This document shows positions 44,490 through 55,190 of a stretch of 64,000 nt of DNA, piece after piece. Each line of letters begins with the position of its first letter. The stretch's first letter is position 1. Origin of the DNA: Sepioteuthis lessoniana (Eukaryota; Mollusca; Cephalopoda; Myopsida; Loliginidae). The notes beneath the pieces are model-generated. The model was not told the origin of the DNA. It saw only the letters and a program-made list of their open reading frames with translations, and made no database searches. The position numbers and the translations under genes are program-made. The stretch spans positions 65,790,658 to 65,854,657 of the forward strand of contig OY757911.1 of the NCBI GenBank assembly GCA_963585895.1. Reading direction: 5' to 3'.

Positions 44490-44570
44490 TAGTCCCAAAA
44501 CCTTCAATGATAAAAAAGCATCAAGCTTTATCTAAAAAATTCAGACAACTTGAAAGACTTATTTTCGTAA
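44490..44570 (+). repeat. SINE E 3' tail, right of mariner
   Basis: Continues the element broken at 43,144: TAGTCCCAAAACCTTCAATG, 'ataaaaaagcatcaag', and 'aaaattcagacaactt', matching 50,573-50,630. Confidence 0.8.
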
Positions 44571-45055
44571 TATATCTTCACACAATATTTTGTGTTCCAT
44601 CTTCCAAGGAATGATTTTGCTATATTTGGTTAATTATCAAAATCTTAACTATTTCCTGGCAATAATTTAAAAGGAAAAAGGAAATAAAATCAACAGCAAA
44701 GATCTGACTTGCAACACGATCGTGAAACACCTGTGGAAATTATTTTATACATTTCCTGAAGATAAATTACTTGTGTTTGTAGCATGGTATTTCATAGATT
44801 ATATGATAAGGTATTTGTGAGAGTAGATGAGCTAATTACGAAATGGTTATGGGCGAGGAAAATGGAATAGGTGAACCAAGTTGAAATTCCATCAACTCTA
44901 ATTTGCGTTCTCTTTCGATAAATTTCTGCCTCCGGGTGGGAACTTCTGTTTATCTATAGATTCAAAATGTGTCGGAGTGTAAAAAATGCATTAGCGCAGG
45001 TCGACTGAAATCCTTTTATATCACTCCAGTAAACAAGAAAAAGATAAATAAAGCA

Positions 45056-45087
<32 letters not shown>

Positions 45088-45535
45088 GTTAAATTGGAAA
45101 GAAAGAGAAATGTAAAACATTAAAGAAAACTCAGGTATTTAAAGTTATAGCGTGAGAAAAAGAATTTTAAAAAAGCGAGAAAAAGTGAGGAAATTAAGGA
45201 GTGTAGTCAACATATTAAAAATATGCATATTTTTGAATTTCTAATATAATTTGTTTTACGATGAAAAAAAACAAATTTTCCATTATTCTAAAGTGAAACT
45301 ATATTTGTGATCGAATGACGCTACTTTGTTGCTAATCTTATTTATTTTCAAGCTGAATTAGACCCTGTAGATTAATTGTAAATAAAAAGAAAATCCCTTC
45401 TATTCACACCTTATAATAGACTTAACCTGTCCGTGAGGCCAAGAGATTTCATATACAAATTTCCATCATGATTAGCCCATTAACCTAGAATTCTATTGCT
45501 AACAATAAATCAATCAATCAAGCGAACAAACGATT
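44571..45535. other. No gene recognised
   Basis: AT-rich, with an A-run at 45,056-45,074. Nothing supported. Confidence 0.4.
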
Positions 45536-45536
45536 A

Positions 45537-45590
45537 TATCTATCTATCTATCTATCTATCTATTAGTGTGTGTGTGTGTGTGTGTGTGTC
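45537..45590. repeat. (ATCT)n(TG)n microsatellite
   Basis: About six ATCT units, then about 11 TG units. Confidence 0.96.
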
Positions 45591-45831
45591 AGTGTTAATA
45601 TTGATAATGTAATTAGCCATATTCATAAATAAAGAGTGCCAAATATCAGTTATATAGAATATATATTAAGTTAAAAGAGCATAGACACAATCAACGAAGC
45701 TTTGCAACTGTCACTTTCTAGCTTATACGATCGTTGGTCCATCGATCGCATAGGCAGTTATCAGAGAATCAAGAAAGTGAATTTTTATCCTATTTTAAAG
45801 TTGAATTATATATATATTAGTATGATATTCT

Positions 45832-45833
<2 letters not shown>

Positions 45834-45888
<55 letters not shown>
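45834..45888. repeat. (TA)n microsatellite
   Basis: About 26 TA units. Confidence 0.97.
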
Positions 45889-45890
<2 letters not shown>

Positions 45891-46499
45891 GAACATCATG
45901 TTTTGATACGGATTTAAAGTTTGTACCTTTGAACTTTTCACGTGTTTAAGAAGCTCAATATGTCAAATTCATGAAACAAATTCTGTCTTTTTTTCACTTC
46001 CAACCTTGCTATAAGAATGTATTTTCGTTTCTTCGTAAATATCTTTCAAAATATATCCGTATTTTTGCGTTACCATGATAAACGGTGATAAGAACCGCTT
46101 GGCCTTTTTATTTTCATAATCATTTTAATTTGAACCGAAAGCCTAGTGAGTTTTATGTCCCTCGTCTCTTACTTTTAATTGTAAGAAACTGATGTGAACA
46201 AAATGGAATCAGACAATACGTATTCATGCGCCAGTTTAATTTCAAGACGACACCTTTCGTTAATTATCCCCTTTACACAAATGAGCTTATACTTCTCTGT
46301 CCAACTTCAATATTTTCCTTTATATACGTCTTATTTATCAGTTTATTGTCATTAAAAGTTTTTGGTCACACTTTTTTTTTTTGTAATTCAGTTTGATTGA
46401 TTATTTGCATTTCATCGTCGTTTTTTTCTTTCTCTTTTTACCTTTTCTTCTTTGAATTTACAACTTCGGGAAATTGATTTTGTTCTTTCTTCACACTTA
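45889..46499. other. No gene recognised
   Basis: AT-rich. Nothing supported. Confidence 0.4.
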
Positions 46500-46501
46500 A
46501 T

Positions 46502-46503
46502 TT

Positions 46504-46546
<43 letters not shown>
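46502..46546. repeat. (TTTC)n microsatellite
   Basis: About 11 TTTC units. Confidence 0.97.
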
Positions 46547-46748
46547 ATTCGTCTTCATCTAACTTAAAAAAAAAGTTTACTGTTTACTTCTCTTCACGAA
46601 TATGAATTTACGTCCATTCCTCAGTTGTTTTTTAATTTCTATAGATTTGTGTTCTATACATTGAAATTTCTATAAAATGTCTATACATTTATTCCTCTAC
46701 ATTTATGTTAACTATCTCTTCTTTTTATTCTTTTCTTCTATTTTTGGT

Positions 46749-46985
46749 CTGCACCACGTTGACTCCCTCAACGTGGTGCAGAGGCTAACATCCTGGACTG
46801 CGACATCGTAATAAGCCAGTTCGAATTCCAGTCTGGCTATTGCCTTCAATTTCGAAAATGTTTCAACTTTCTTATCTCTCAAGCTATGAGTTGAATAGCG
46901 CCACTACTTTCCTTCTACGAGGATCGGTAAGTAACCCACGAAGGAACATATGTTATTAAACAAGGAAACCGAAGCCCTTTTTGTT
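46749..46985 (+). repeat. SINE G (tRNA-like head) with 5' hairpin
   Basis: CAACGTGGTGCAGAGGCTAA (box A region) and AGTTCGAATTCCAG (box B with the canonical GTTCGA core, 46,819-46,832) form a tRNA-like head. The 5' end is a perfect 14-bp inverted repeat with a 5-base loop (CTGCACCACGTTGA, CTCCC, TCAACGTGGTGCAG; 46,749-46,781). The body resembles SINE A near 'ttgaatagcgccactac' (46,891) and ends 'aacaaggaaacc'. A second head fragment lies at 51,885. Confidence 0.72.
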
Positions 46986-48705
46986 TTTCCTTTTTACCAC
47001 CAGTAATATTATTCTATCTTCTTTTTCCCTTTCTTAAAAATCATCTCTCTTTCTTTCTTTCATAGATTTTCTTTCTTGTTCTTTCTTTTTCCCCTTTTCC
47101 ATTGTGATCTTGATTTTTGTTTTGTTTTTGTGTCGTTTTTTTCTCTTAGTTTTTACTTTCCATTGAAATAAATCTTGTTATTTTCGTTTGTTTTGCTGTC
47201 TTTTTTTAACAAGTATTTTATTGTTTTACCTTTTTTTTTCTATCTTTAGCCTGTCTATTGTGTTTTTATTTTCGGATCGACACAAATTGAAAAATGAGGC
47301 ACTACTTTGGACAAAACTTTAAATTTAGAAGAAGAAAGAGAAAAGTGCTCAGTTACATTGACATTAGGAAAAGACTTAAGACCAGTTCAAGTGAAAAACG
47401 AATGAAATAAATCCATTTAAATTAATTCGTTCAATAGAGAGTTCAATAAAAATAAAATAAACTTATTGCTCTCAGTCCCCCACACACTAAAAAATTGTTG
47501 TGTGAAAACCTCTTGGCAAAATACAATAGTGGGAATTCTTTTTTCTTTAATACCTTATAATAAAGACATCAGGTCAGATGTGCACAAATACAAACGCCAA
47601 AGGGGAAAGAGTAAAGTGATCGTAGAGAAGAAGGAAGACAGGGACAGTTACAGAAAGAGAAACGGAATAAAGAAGAAAATAAAATCTGGCTAATATTAGC
47701 ACACGATTAAACAAAAGCAGACTTAATTTCTTAAACCTGCAGTTGACAAATATATAAAAGTCTGTTGGCACGTGCGTTTATATGTTTGCGCATGCGTATT
47801 CATTCTTGTTTTTCTGCTTCAAGAAAATTCTGATCAACTTTCCTGAGAACTTTCACTTGGGCTGTTAGCTTTGTGTCAGCGTTTATTAGAGAAAGAAAAC
47901 CTTTTTAACTTCGTTGAATATAGTGCTGAAAAAAATGAGCCTTTTATAGATATTAAATATTTTTGTAAATAAAAACATTATCACTTTTTCATTAAAAAAT
48001 GTGTATATAAATATATATACGTACGTAACAAGGAGAATAATTGATTTCCAAGACACATCTAAGATCTCAATGGCATTTTAAAAGAGATAGTAGTTAAAAG
48101 TTTAATATTAACAACATATTTAAGAATAGTCCTGTCCGTAAAATGTTGGTTAGACTATTAATATTTTATATAGTTAAGTAATCCTCTCCATAGTCCAGGT
48201 GAAAATGTTATAAAGCTAGAAACTGATGTTCGAGCTCAAATCCAATCCAAGCTTTTGAATGGTAATATGTTTGTTGGTCCCACCATCGTGTGTTATAAGA
48301 TTTTAGAAAAATAAGATCTTCCAACTCGTATTATAAGGAAATGAAAGAATCCGTTTTTATTAAGACCTGGAATATAAAAATGTTCAGAGATATGAATTAT
48401 ATATCATCATAATAAATATAATTTGTACACCAGAAAAACATTGATAGCCATTTGCTTAGTTTTTTCTTCAACATACTGGTTTTATCCCAGCTTATTTTGG
48501 AGGGAAAATCCCCGACATTTGAAGCAATGGAGAATAAGAGGAATGAAAAATACTATTATAAAGAAATACTTATCTGTAGATGATTACATAAAAGTTGCAT
48601 GCCAACGATTACGGAGAATTTGAACAGATTGGTCAAGTTTTTCTCTTGTCTCCTTTAACATTTCACCCATTTCCCATAGTTACTACATTCGAATATAAAG
48701 AACTC
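46986..48705. other. Repeat-poor stretch, no gene
   Basis: Pyrimidine-rich to 47,270, then AT-rich. No coding signal or element recognised. Confidence 0.4.
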
Positions 48706-48715
48706 TATTTTCTAT

Positions 48716-49247
48716 GGTTGGTTGAATTTTATAGCATATCAGCTCTTGGAGGTTATTTAATGCTAAATCCAGTTTATACATATATATTAAATATATATGA
48801 TTGATAAATGCATCGTTTATAGATAACATTTTTAAACGAGCCAGCACTCAATTGTGTGCACACAGTTGAATGGTCTCAAGTATTTCAATCTAACACGAAT
48901 AATTCTATTTTCTATTAATCATTTATTTACATACAGTTAAATGGTTTCAAGTATTGCTATGTAACACTCACAAGTCAATTTAACATTAGTCATTTGTTTG
49001 CATACAGTTTAATGCTCAAACAGTTCAATTTGACCGACATATGGGACCCTATCAGGCATTACCATTCCAGGTCAGAGAGGACCTTGGATTTATGACAAAG
49101 AAGAAGTACTTCACATTCCTCAAAACCTCAGTACTTGAGTCTCACCATCAGATTTTGGGATCATATCTAGAACACTTCCTGGTGGGGAGTTACCCATCTG
49201 CAGAAATGCAGTCGGTGTATTCTACAGCCCCAACCGACTGGACTGTT
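48716..49247 (-). repeat. Element C, full length with 10-bp TSD
   Basis: A 532-bp reverse copy flanked by TATTTTCTAT at 48,706-48,715 and 49,248-49,257, which shows retroposition. On the reverse strand it starts with the hairpin CAGTCGG...CCGACTG (outer ends at 49,210 and 49,240), then body, three A/T-rich monomers, and the shared 3' tail ending in GGTTGATATGCTATAAAATT-type sequence. No tRNA-like box A/B was found, so the promoter type is unknown. Confidence 0.92.
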
Positions 49248-49257
49248 TATTTTCTAT

Positions 49258-50312
49258 AATTTTTTGTTCCGAGGACGCCAGTTTGCTCAATAAGTTCCTC
49301 AAGTTCTTCTGTAACTTGTTTTATTACAAGAATTTAGATAACATAAGACTATAAAAACGTATGCAAAAACATAAAAAAGAGGAAAATAAAACAAATTGAG
49401 TTTCTTTTTTAAGAAAGAAAAAATCCTCTAAAAGGTAAAAATTTACTATGAAGTATTATTTACTTTTGGCTAACAGTTTTCTTCTTTGCAAAAATAAACG
49501 TCCATTGATAGAAAGTAAATTGAGGATGAAAACCGTAGGACATTACACAGTGTCTAAAAGATAAGAACACAGCTTTCGCCCTTTAAATCGATATATTTAC
49601 CAATCTTTATCTCTTCTTTGACATTTGGCTTAAGAAAGAGCAAATGTCACTTTTGTCTGTTTCACTGACCCATCCAAATGTCTTTTTATTTAGTCTGTTG
49701 GAATCTATATATGCGAAAGGATTGCTCAGAAACGGCCAACGTATAATTGTAACATTTGTATTACGATCGCTAATATCTTTTATCTAGAATTCATTCGATC
49801 TCTAGTTTTGTATTTCTGTCCTTTCAAGCATCTTGAAAGGTAAATGTTTGGAAATGTTCAACTAAAAATAATATTTCTTCAATCCCACTGCATATTTGAA
49901 AGTTCCGAAATCTAGTTAGAACAAAATAAGAAAGCCATTCAGATATGAGTCAAGTGGATTCTTTTTCATCAGATTAATAAATGATATTTCTTTTTAATCT
50001 TAGAAAGGCACAATAACTGGTTTGGGGTGATGCTGATGTTGCGTCATTTTAAAGTTAAAGTGTCGAGTTGATTTTGTCTATGACACTATTCAGTTTAGCA
50101 TCGTAATACAGATGATCGATTTAGTTTGTGTAATGCCAAGAAAATTAACTCGTGTAATCCTGAACTTTGTCTGATCTTTGGCATCTTTGTAGTATACATA
50201 GCTATTTCAGCTACAAAGATGGTTGTGCTTCGTTCTCTGTATTTGTTGCATTTGACTTTTTGTCATTTGGAAAATTCTCTAATCACTAGATTAGACAGTG
50301 ACAAGTAGAGTA
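49258..50312. other. No gene recognised
   Basis: AT-rich. Nothing supported. Confidence 0.4.
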
Positions 50313-50314
50313 AC

Positions 50315-50640
50315 GGTTATAGGCGTTGGTTCCTTAAACGTCTAAGTGATAATCATTTGGAGTTTGCAGGTTCAATCCTGACTGGTGGGGAGTAACAATA
50401 TATGAATATTTAACACTTGTACCCTGTTACGGTTAGCAGAATCAGAACAGGTGATCCCCGTAGATCAAATAAAGGATGTGTAGGCTCCCGAGTTTAAAAA
50501 GAAACACCTGAACAGGGTGGAGGACACATCGGCCGAAATGTTGTGTATATAATAATAAAGATGAAGAAAATAGTTCGAAAACCCTGAATGATAAAAATCA
50601 TCAAGTTTCGTCTCAGAAATTCAGAGAATTATAAAAAAAA
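50315..50640 (+). repeat. SINE E, forward copy (tRNA-Ser/Leu-like head)
   Basis: Head TAACGGTTATAGGCGTTGG (box A region, like GGTTAAGGCGTTGGAC of Ser/Leu tRNAs) and GCAGGTTCAATCCTGAC (box B, 50,367-50,383). Body 'gtaccctgttacgg' and 'gcagaatcagaacagg', core CTGAACAGG...GGCCGAAAT (50,508-50,539), then AATAATAAAGATGAAG and the 3' tail. Confidence 0.85.
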
Positions 50641-51039
50641 ACTCGTCGGTTTGATGATCATTTAGGTTTAAGAGATAATCAATCCAGAAACTTCTTTGTC
50701 GAAAGATTCGTACGACTGCCAAACGAAGAAAGGGTCAAAGGAAAAGTGTTAGAGTTCAGTCTCAAGAAAAACTTATGATAATCAATACTTGCTCAAACAA
50801 AATAAAGGAACATGTTAGCACCGGGTAATGGTTTTCTGTTCAATCCAGATTATAGTGACGTTAACATTACTATGATCAGGAAGAATGCTGTCAATGGTGC
50901 TAGAGTCCTGCAGAAGACATGCTGCCACTTGAGCTTAAAGAAAATTATTTCCGTGAAAGTCAAAAACTACAAATACAATACTATTAGTTTTTAGAATTTT
51001 TTTCATATTTATTTGTTAGTAAGTTTGTTGTAACTTAAG

Positions 51040-51328
51040 TGAATGGCCCAGTCGAATACACCAACTGCATCTCTGCAAAGGGCTAAGACTCCTCCAACGA
51101 GTGTCTTGGATATGGCACAAAAAATCTGATGGTGAGGCTTTATTATTTCTGGAGGTTTGGGAAATGTGAAATACCCCTTTATTGCCAACGCTCCCAGGTC
51201 CGCTTTGGCCCGGAGAGGTAGCACCTGACAGGGCCCTATCTATGGGTCAAATAGAACTAAACTGTGAGCTTATGCTTAACTGAATTGCTTGAAATAGAAC
51301 TGTCTTTATATTTGAATATATGTGATGC
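51040..51328 (+). repeat. Element C, first of tandem pair (3'-truncated)
   Basis: Body present from the 5' region to 'agggccctatctatgggtca' and one monomer. It is then directly joined to the next copy. Confidence 0.85.
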
Positions 51329-51858
51329 CACAGTCGGCTGGAGCTGTAGTATATATGGATTGCATCTTTGCAGAAGGGTAAGACCCCCTCAACGAATGTC
51401 CTGGATATATCTCAAAACAATCTGAAGGCGTGGCTCCAGTAATGTTAGAGGTTTGAGGAATACAAGTACCCCTTTATTACCATCGTTCCTTGGTCCACTC
51501 TGGCCCGGAGTGGTAGCACCTAATAGTGTCATATCTATTGGTCAAAAAGAACTAAACTCTGTAATTACGCTAAACTAAATTGTTTGAAATAAACTGTTTT
51601 TACATTTTACTGCGTGTTTAAACTATGTACTTATTCTAAACTGAATTGTTTGAAATAGAACTGTTTTGGCATTTAAATGTGTAAGCAAAAACTGTACTTA
51701 TGTTAAAATGAATTGTTTGAAATGGAACTGTTTTTAACATTTAAAATGTGCACTTGTGCTAAACTGAATTGTTTTAAATAGAACTGTTTATATCTATAAA
51801 AATGGATTTGGCATTAAATAAATGCTTGATATGCCATAAAGTCAAACCAAACTAAACG
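51329..51858 (+). repeat. Element C, second of tandem pair (four monomers)
   Basis: Begins GCCACAGTCGGCTGGAGCTG, has the body to 51,545, four A/T-rich ~65-bp monomers (51,550-51,795) and the tail GGCATTAAATAAATGCTTGA then TATGCC. Confidence 0.88.
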
Positions 51859-51884
51859 TAACTAGAGTGACTGGGTGGGAGTTC

Positions 51885-51960
51885 TCGTGGCGTAGTTGCA
51901 AACCTGCTGGACTGTGACATCGTTGGAGTAAAGTGTTGGAACTGTCTATTATGTTAGTTA
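51885..51960 (+). repeat. SINE G head fragment
   Basis: TCTCGTGGCGTAGTTGCAAA, 'cctgctggactgtgacatcg', then a decayed box B ('gtgttggaactg'). Confidence 0.6.
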
Positions 51961-52130
51961 CATGGATGCTTACAAGAAAACAAGTTTCAAATTAAAACCG
52001 AAAGACAAGATATTCTGGGTGACCTATATACAACGGTGTAAGTAAAGGTCGGATAATCTATTTTCTTAAAGCGAGTTTGATTTACTTGTCGAAAACAACG
52101 CCAGTAGATATATCTCTGTTTCTGTCTTTC

Positions 52131-52458
52131 ACACACACACCCACGTGTACCCAAAAGCACGCATATACACATGCAAACACACACATATATATATACACAC
52201 ACACACGTACCCACAAGCTCGCATATACACATGCACACACACACACGCGCGCGTGAACACATACACCCACTCACGTACCCACAAGCACGCATATACACAT
52301 GCACACACGCACACACATATACACAAACACACGTACCCACAAGCACGCATATACGCACGCACACACACACACACTCGCACACATACACAAACATAAATTC
52401 ACACACACACACACACACATACAAGCATACACGCACACATACACACACGAGCACACGC
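52131..52458. repeat. CA-rich minisatellite, ~58-68-bp units
   Basis: Units each start CACGTACCCACAAGCACGCA (one G>T and minor variants), at 52,142, 52,204, 52,272 and 52,330, with CA/TA filler between. Open frames on both strands (Cys-Val-rich, His-Thr-rich) are artefacts. Confidence 0.92.
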
Positions 52459-52766
52459 CCGCATGCATCCGAAAAAAACAACAACCAAATATTTTTCGTT
52501 ACACTTATTTTTTCGCCCTAAAATTTTTTTCTTATTTGTATTTTAAAATAAAGAGTTTCCTGTTAATAAAATAACACAAGAAACGTGATATTTTTTAATA
52601 TATTGTAATCACTTTTTTATTCCAATAGAAGTAAAAAGAATTACAGCTAATAATGTCGTCACCTCTCAGTTCTTTTTTTATACTTCAAAATTTATTCTAA
52701 AAGTTTACACCTAAGGCTGAAACCATCTAATGGTGGCTCCTCAACCAGAGCTTAAGTGGAAATCTC

Positions 52767-52768
<2 letters not shown>

Positions 52769-52844
<76 letters not shown>
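52769..52844. repeat. (TA)n(GA)n microsatellite
   Basis: About 15 TA units, a CA, then about 21 GA units. Confidence 0.97.
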
Positions 52845-52845
52845 A

Positions 52846-53530
52846 AATATATACTTCGAAAACAAAAAAACAAGTAAAGAAAAAATTAAATGAAAATTGG
52901 GATGCTGTTATGCACTAAAATGTACTATCTCCAGTAACACTGAAAATAAAATGAAAGTATCAATATCTATGTAATATATCATTGGCATTTTTATTTGCGT
53001 TAGGAGAAATGCATTTTACGACCACAGAGTGCAACCGTTTCGTTTAATCTTTCTTTTGTTTAGCAGCATCTCTACCCTCATAAATTTCACAAGAAGGAGT
53101 TTCAAAGCATCCAGAACATCTCTTTTACATACTCTATAATTGGAGACACTGAAGACACAATATTTTGTCTCCATTCCTTTCGTTCGGCAGAACCACCACC
53201 CTCAAAATTACCCAAGAAAGTAATTCGACGAACCCAACTTACTCCTTTCAGCTACTTTCTGATCAGAAAAGTCATTCCAAACTCTTGATTTGTCGTCAAC
53301 ACGACTCAAAAAGACATACAAGATCACCATAGAATATTTTTTTGTGCAAAGTTCATTTGAACAGACATGATTAAATATTTCACAATTATACGGCGATTCT
53401 TCGATGACTAAACTTAACTTCGAATAATTAATCAACTTTTTAAGACAACTATATTTGCAACTCTCCTAAACAAATGTAAATGTTTTTAATATCGTACTAT
53501 TCTAAATTAAGCACACTGTAATACAAGTGA
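52846..53530. other. No gene recognised
   Basis: Nothing supported. Confidence 0.4.
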
Positions 53531-53546
53531 TAACAAATCTTTATCA

Positions 53547-53853
53547 GAGAATTATTTTTTAAAATTTATTGCGGACTTTTTGTCCTCATCTTGGTAGTTT
53601 TTGTGTTGTTTCTTCTTTCACTATGTTTCGGCCAAATTTCACCTCTGGCCTTCTTCAGGTGATTTACCGCGACCTCGGATAGGAATGCTGAGTCTTGTAA
53701 CCGTATCCCCAGTAATTACTGCCTTCCATAGTTGTTGTCAATCGAACCACGTTTTTGACCAAGTAAACCTCTGGCCGGCTTGGGTAGGATTTGAAACCGC
53801 TATTTTCTGACAATACTCACCTGGAATCAAAATGATTCCAATTAAAGACAAGT
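53547..53853 (-). repeat. SINE D, reverse copy with 14-bp TSD
   Basis: Flanked by ACAAATCTTTATCA at 53,533-53,546 and 53,854-53,867. On the reverse strand the box B region (CGGTTTCAAATCCTACCC) and body match the 38.1-kb copy. The first ~30 bases (CTTGTCTTTAATTGGAATCA...) replace the normal tRNA 5' half and instead match the middle of the palindrome at 37,990-38,015. Core GTTTCGGCC...CTTCTTCAG at 53,625-53,658. Confidence 0.88.
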
Positions 53854-53867
53854 ACAAATCTTTATCA

Positions 53868-54273
53868 TTTTATTTTTACTGTTTATTTCGTATTTTTGTC
53901 TTTTTTTACTTCGCTATAACTGTTCAACTTTCTCATAAGGCTTTTCTTACATTCTAAAGGAATTCTTTAATGCAGCCAGCAAATCAAATAACACACTGGT
54001 TTCTGCAGCTTCACACCATAAATTGTTGATTTCGATTCGATTTCATTATTTGATAGCTTAGACAAGCCAAGCAATTTAACAACACCACTATAATAAAACT
54101 GCGACAAAGTGAAAACGACTTTTTATCCTGTCTGAACTAAGGGTCATTTTTGCCAGTAGTATCATCAATCGACTTGATGTTTTATATCGGAAATTAGAAT
54201 TCGAAATCTCCGTTATTACGTTTTAAGAAATGGACCGGACATAAACTAGCCAACCTTTCGCTTGGTGGGTGTA

Positions 54274-54275
<2 letters not shown>
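53868..54275. other. No gene recognised
   Basis: AT-rich. Nothing supported. Confidence 0.4.
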
Positions 54276-54315
<40 letters not shown>

Positions 54316-54405
54316 TTATGATTTTGATATAAACAACAACAACAACAACAACAACAATAATTATTAACAATAATAGTCATAACAATGATAATAATAATAA
54401 TAATA
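54276..54405. repeat. (TA)n, (AAC)n and (AAT)n cluster at LINE 5' junction
   Basis: (TA)n at 54,276-54,311, (AAC)n at 54,332-54,356, and (AAT)n at 54,388-54,405. A Dong-like LINE begins right after the AAT units. Confidence 0.95.
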
Positions 54406-55190
54406 AGGAGAAGGAGTAAAAGGACTCGCCAGCACAGATGATTGTGTAGATACGTCAACCCAAAGATTCAAGGATCACAACAAAAAGAACAAGAAAGGGA
54501 TAATTACAGCAACTTTTATGGAGGTGTCCGTAGTGTAATGGTCATCGTCGTAGGAAATGGACACGGCGACACGAATTCAAAACTTGAACGAGACTGATTG
54601 CATTTCACATAGCATTAATACCCTTGGGAAAGGTACGAATCCAATTATTCTCCCTCCAGATGAATAGTAGGACAGTCTGGGTTCTTCAGCCTTGGTGAGG
54701 CAACTAGTCTAGGAGAAGGAAAACTCTTAATTCAAACCTGTTAAACTCCGCTTAAAAATTGACCTTGTGTCATATCTTGCCCGAGCGGTGGGGTTGGTAA
54801 ATATGATTACAGGAACTAATAGCAGCATTTGCAATATACGTAGAAACAGAAAAACAGCAAAAATTAGGAAATAGAAATTGGAAGAAAAATAACTATATGA
54901 GTATTTCAAGCGGTAAACTAGCGCGATTGCACATGAGAAGATATGACTACGAAAGGGAAATCTAAAGAGAAAAATTGAATCTTTTCAAATAGCAGCACAA
55001 AACAAGGCCACAAAGACCAACTATTTTAAAGCAAATATAGACAAGATGCTACAGAATAGCAAGTGTAGATAATGTGGAGAAAAAGCTGAAATGATCAATC
55101 ACATAATAAACGATTCCTGTCATTTAGACTCTAGGGAAAAAAACCCAAAATAAACACGTATACAAACAAACAAACAATTAAAACTGGGTT
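54406..55190 (+). mobile_element. Dong-like LINE, internally deleted and split by SINE F
   Basis: The left piece (54,406-54,514) reads GVKGLASTDDCVDTSTQRFK-like residues and KKGIITAT. After SINE F it resumes at 54,804 with ITGTNSSICNIRRNRKTAK, FKR-TSAIAHEKI, LRKGNLKRKIESFQIAAQNK, and a knuckle with C-R-stop-C-G and INHII (55,055-55,110). It then jumps to the terminal SCHLDSREK block and 3' UTR (55,118-55,190), so about 0.7 kb is missing. Confidence 0.78.
54515..54803 (+). repeat. SINE F, full copy with TSD
   Basis: Flanked by 15-bp duplications with two mismatches (54,500-54,514 and 54,804-54,818, ATnATTACAGnAACT) in the LINE. tRNA-like head GTCCGTAGTGTAATGGTCAT (box A region) and a decayed box B, GAATTCAAAACTTGAAC. 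Central AATACCCTTGGGAAAGGTAC is shared with SINE A. 3' tail with CTAGGAGAAGGAAAACTC, 'aaacctgttaaactccgc', and CGAGCGGTGGGGTTGGTAAA. Confidence 0.9.

Noticed and set aside
51987..52574. 165-codon Cys/Val-rich and His/Thr-rich open frames
   Set aside because: They translate the CA-rich minisatellite on both strands.
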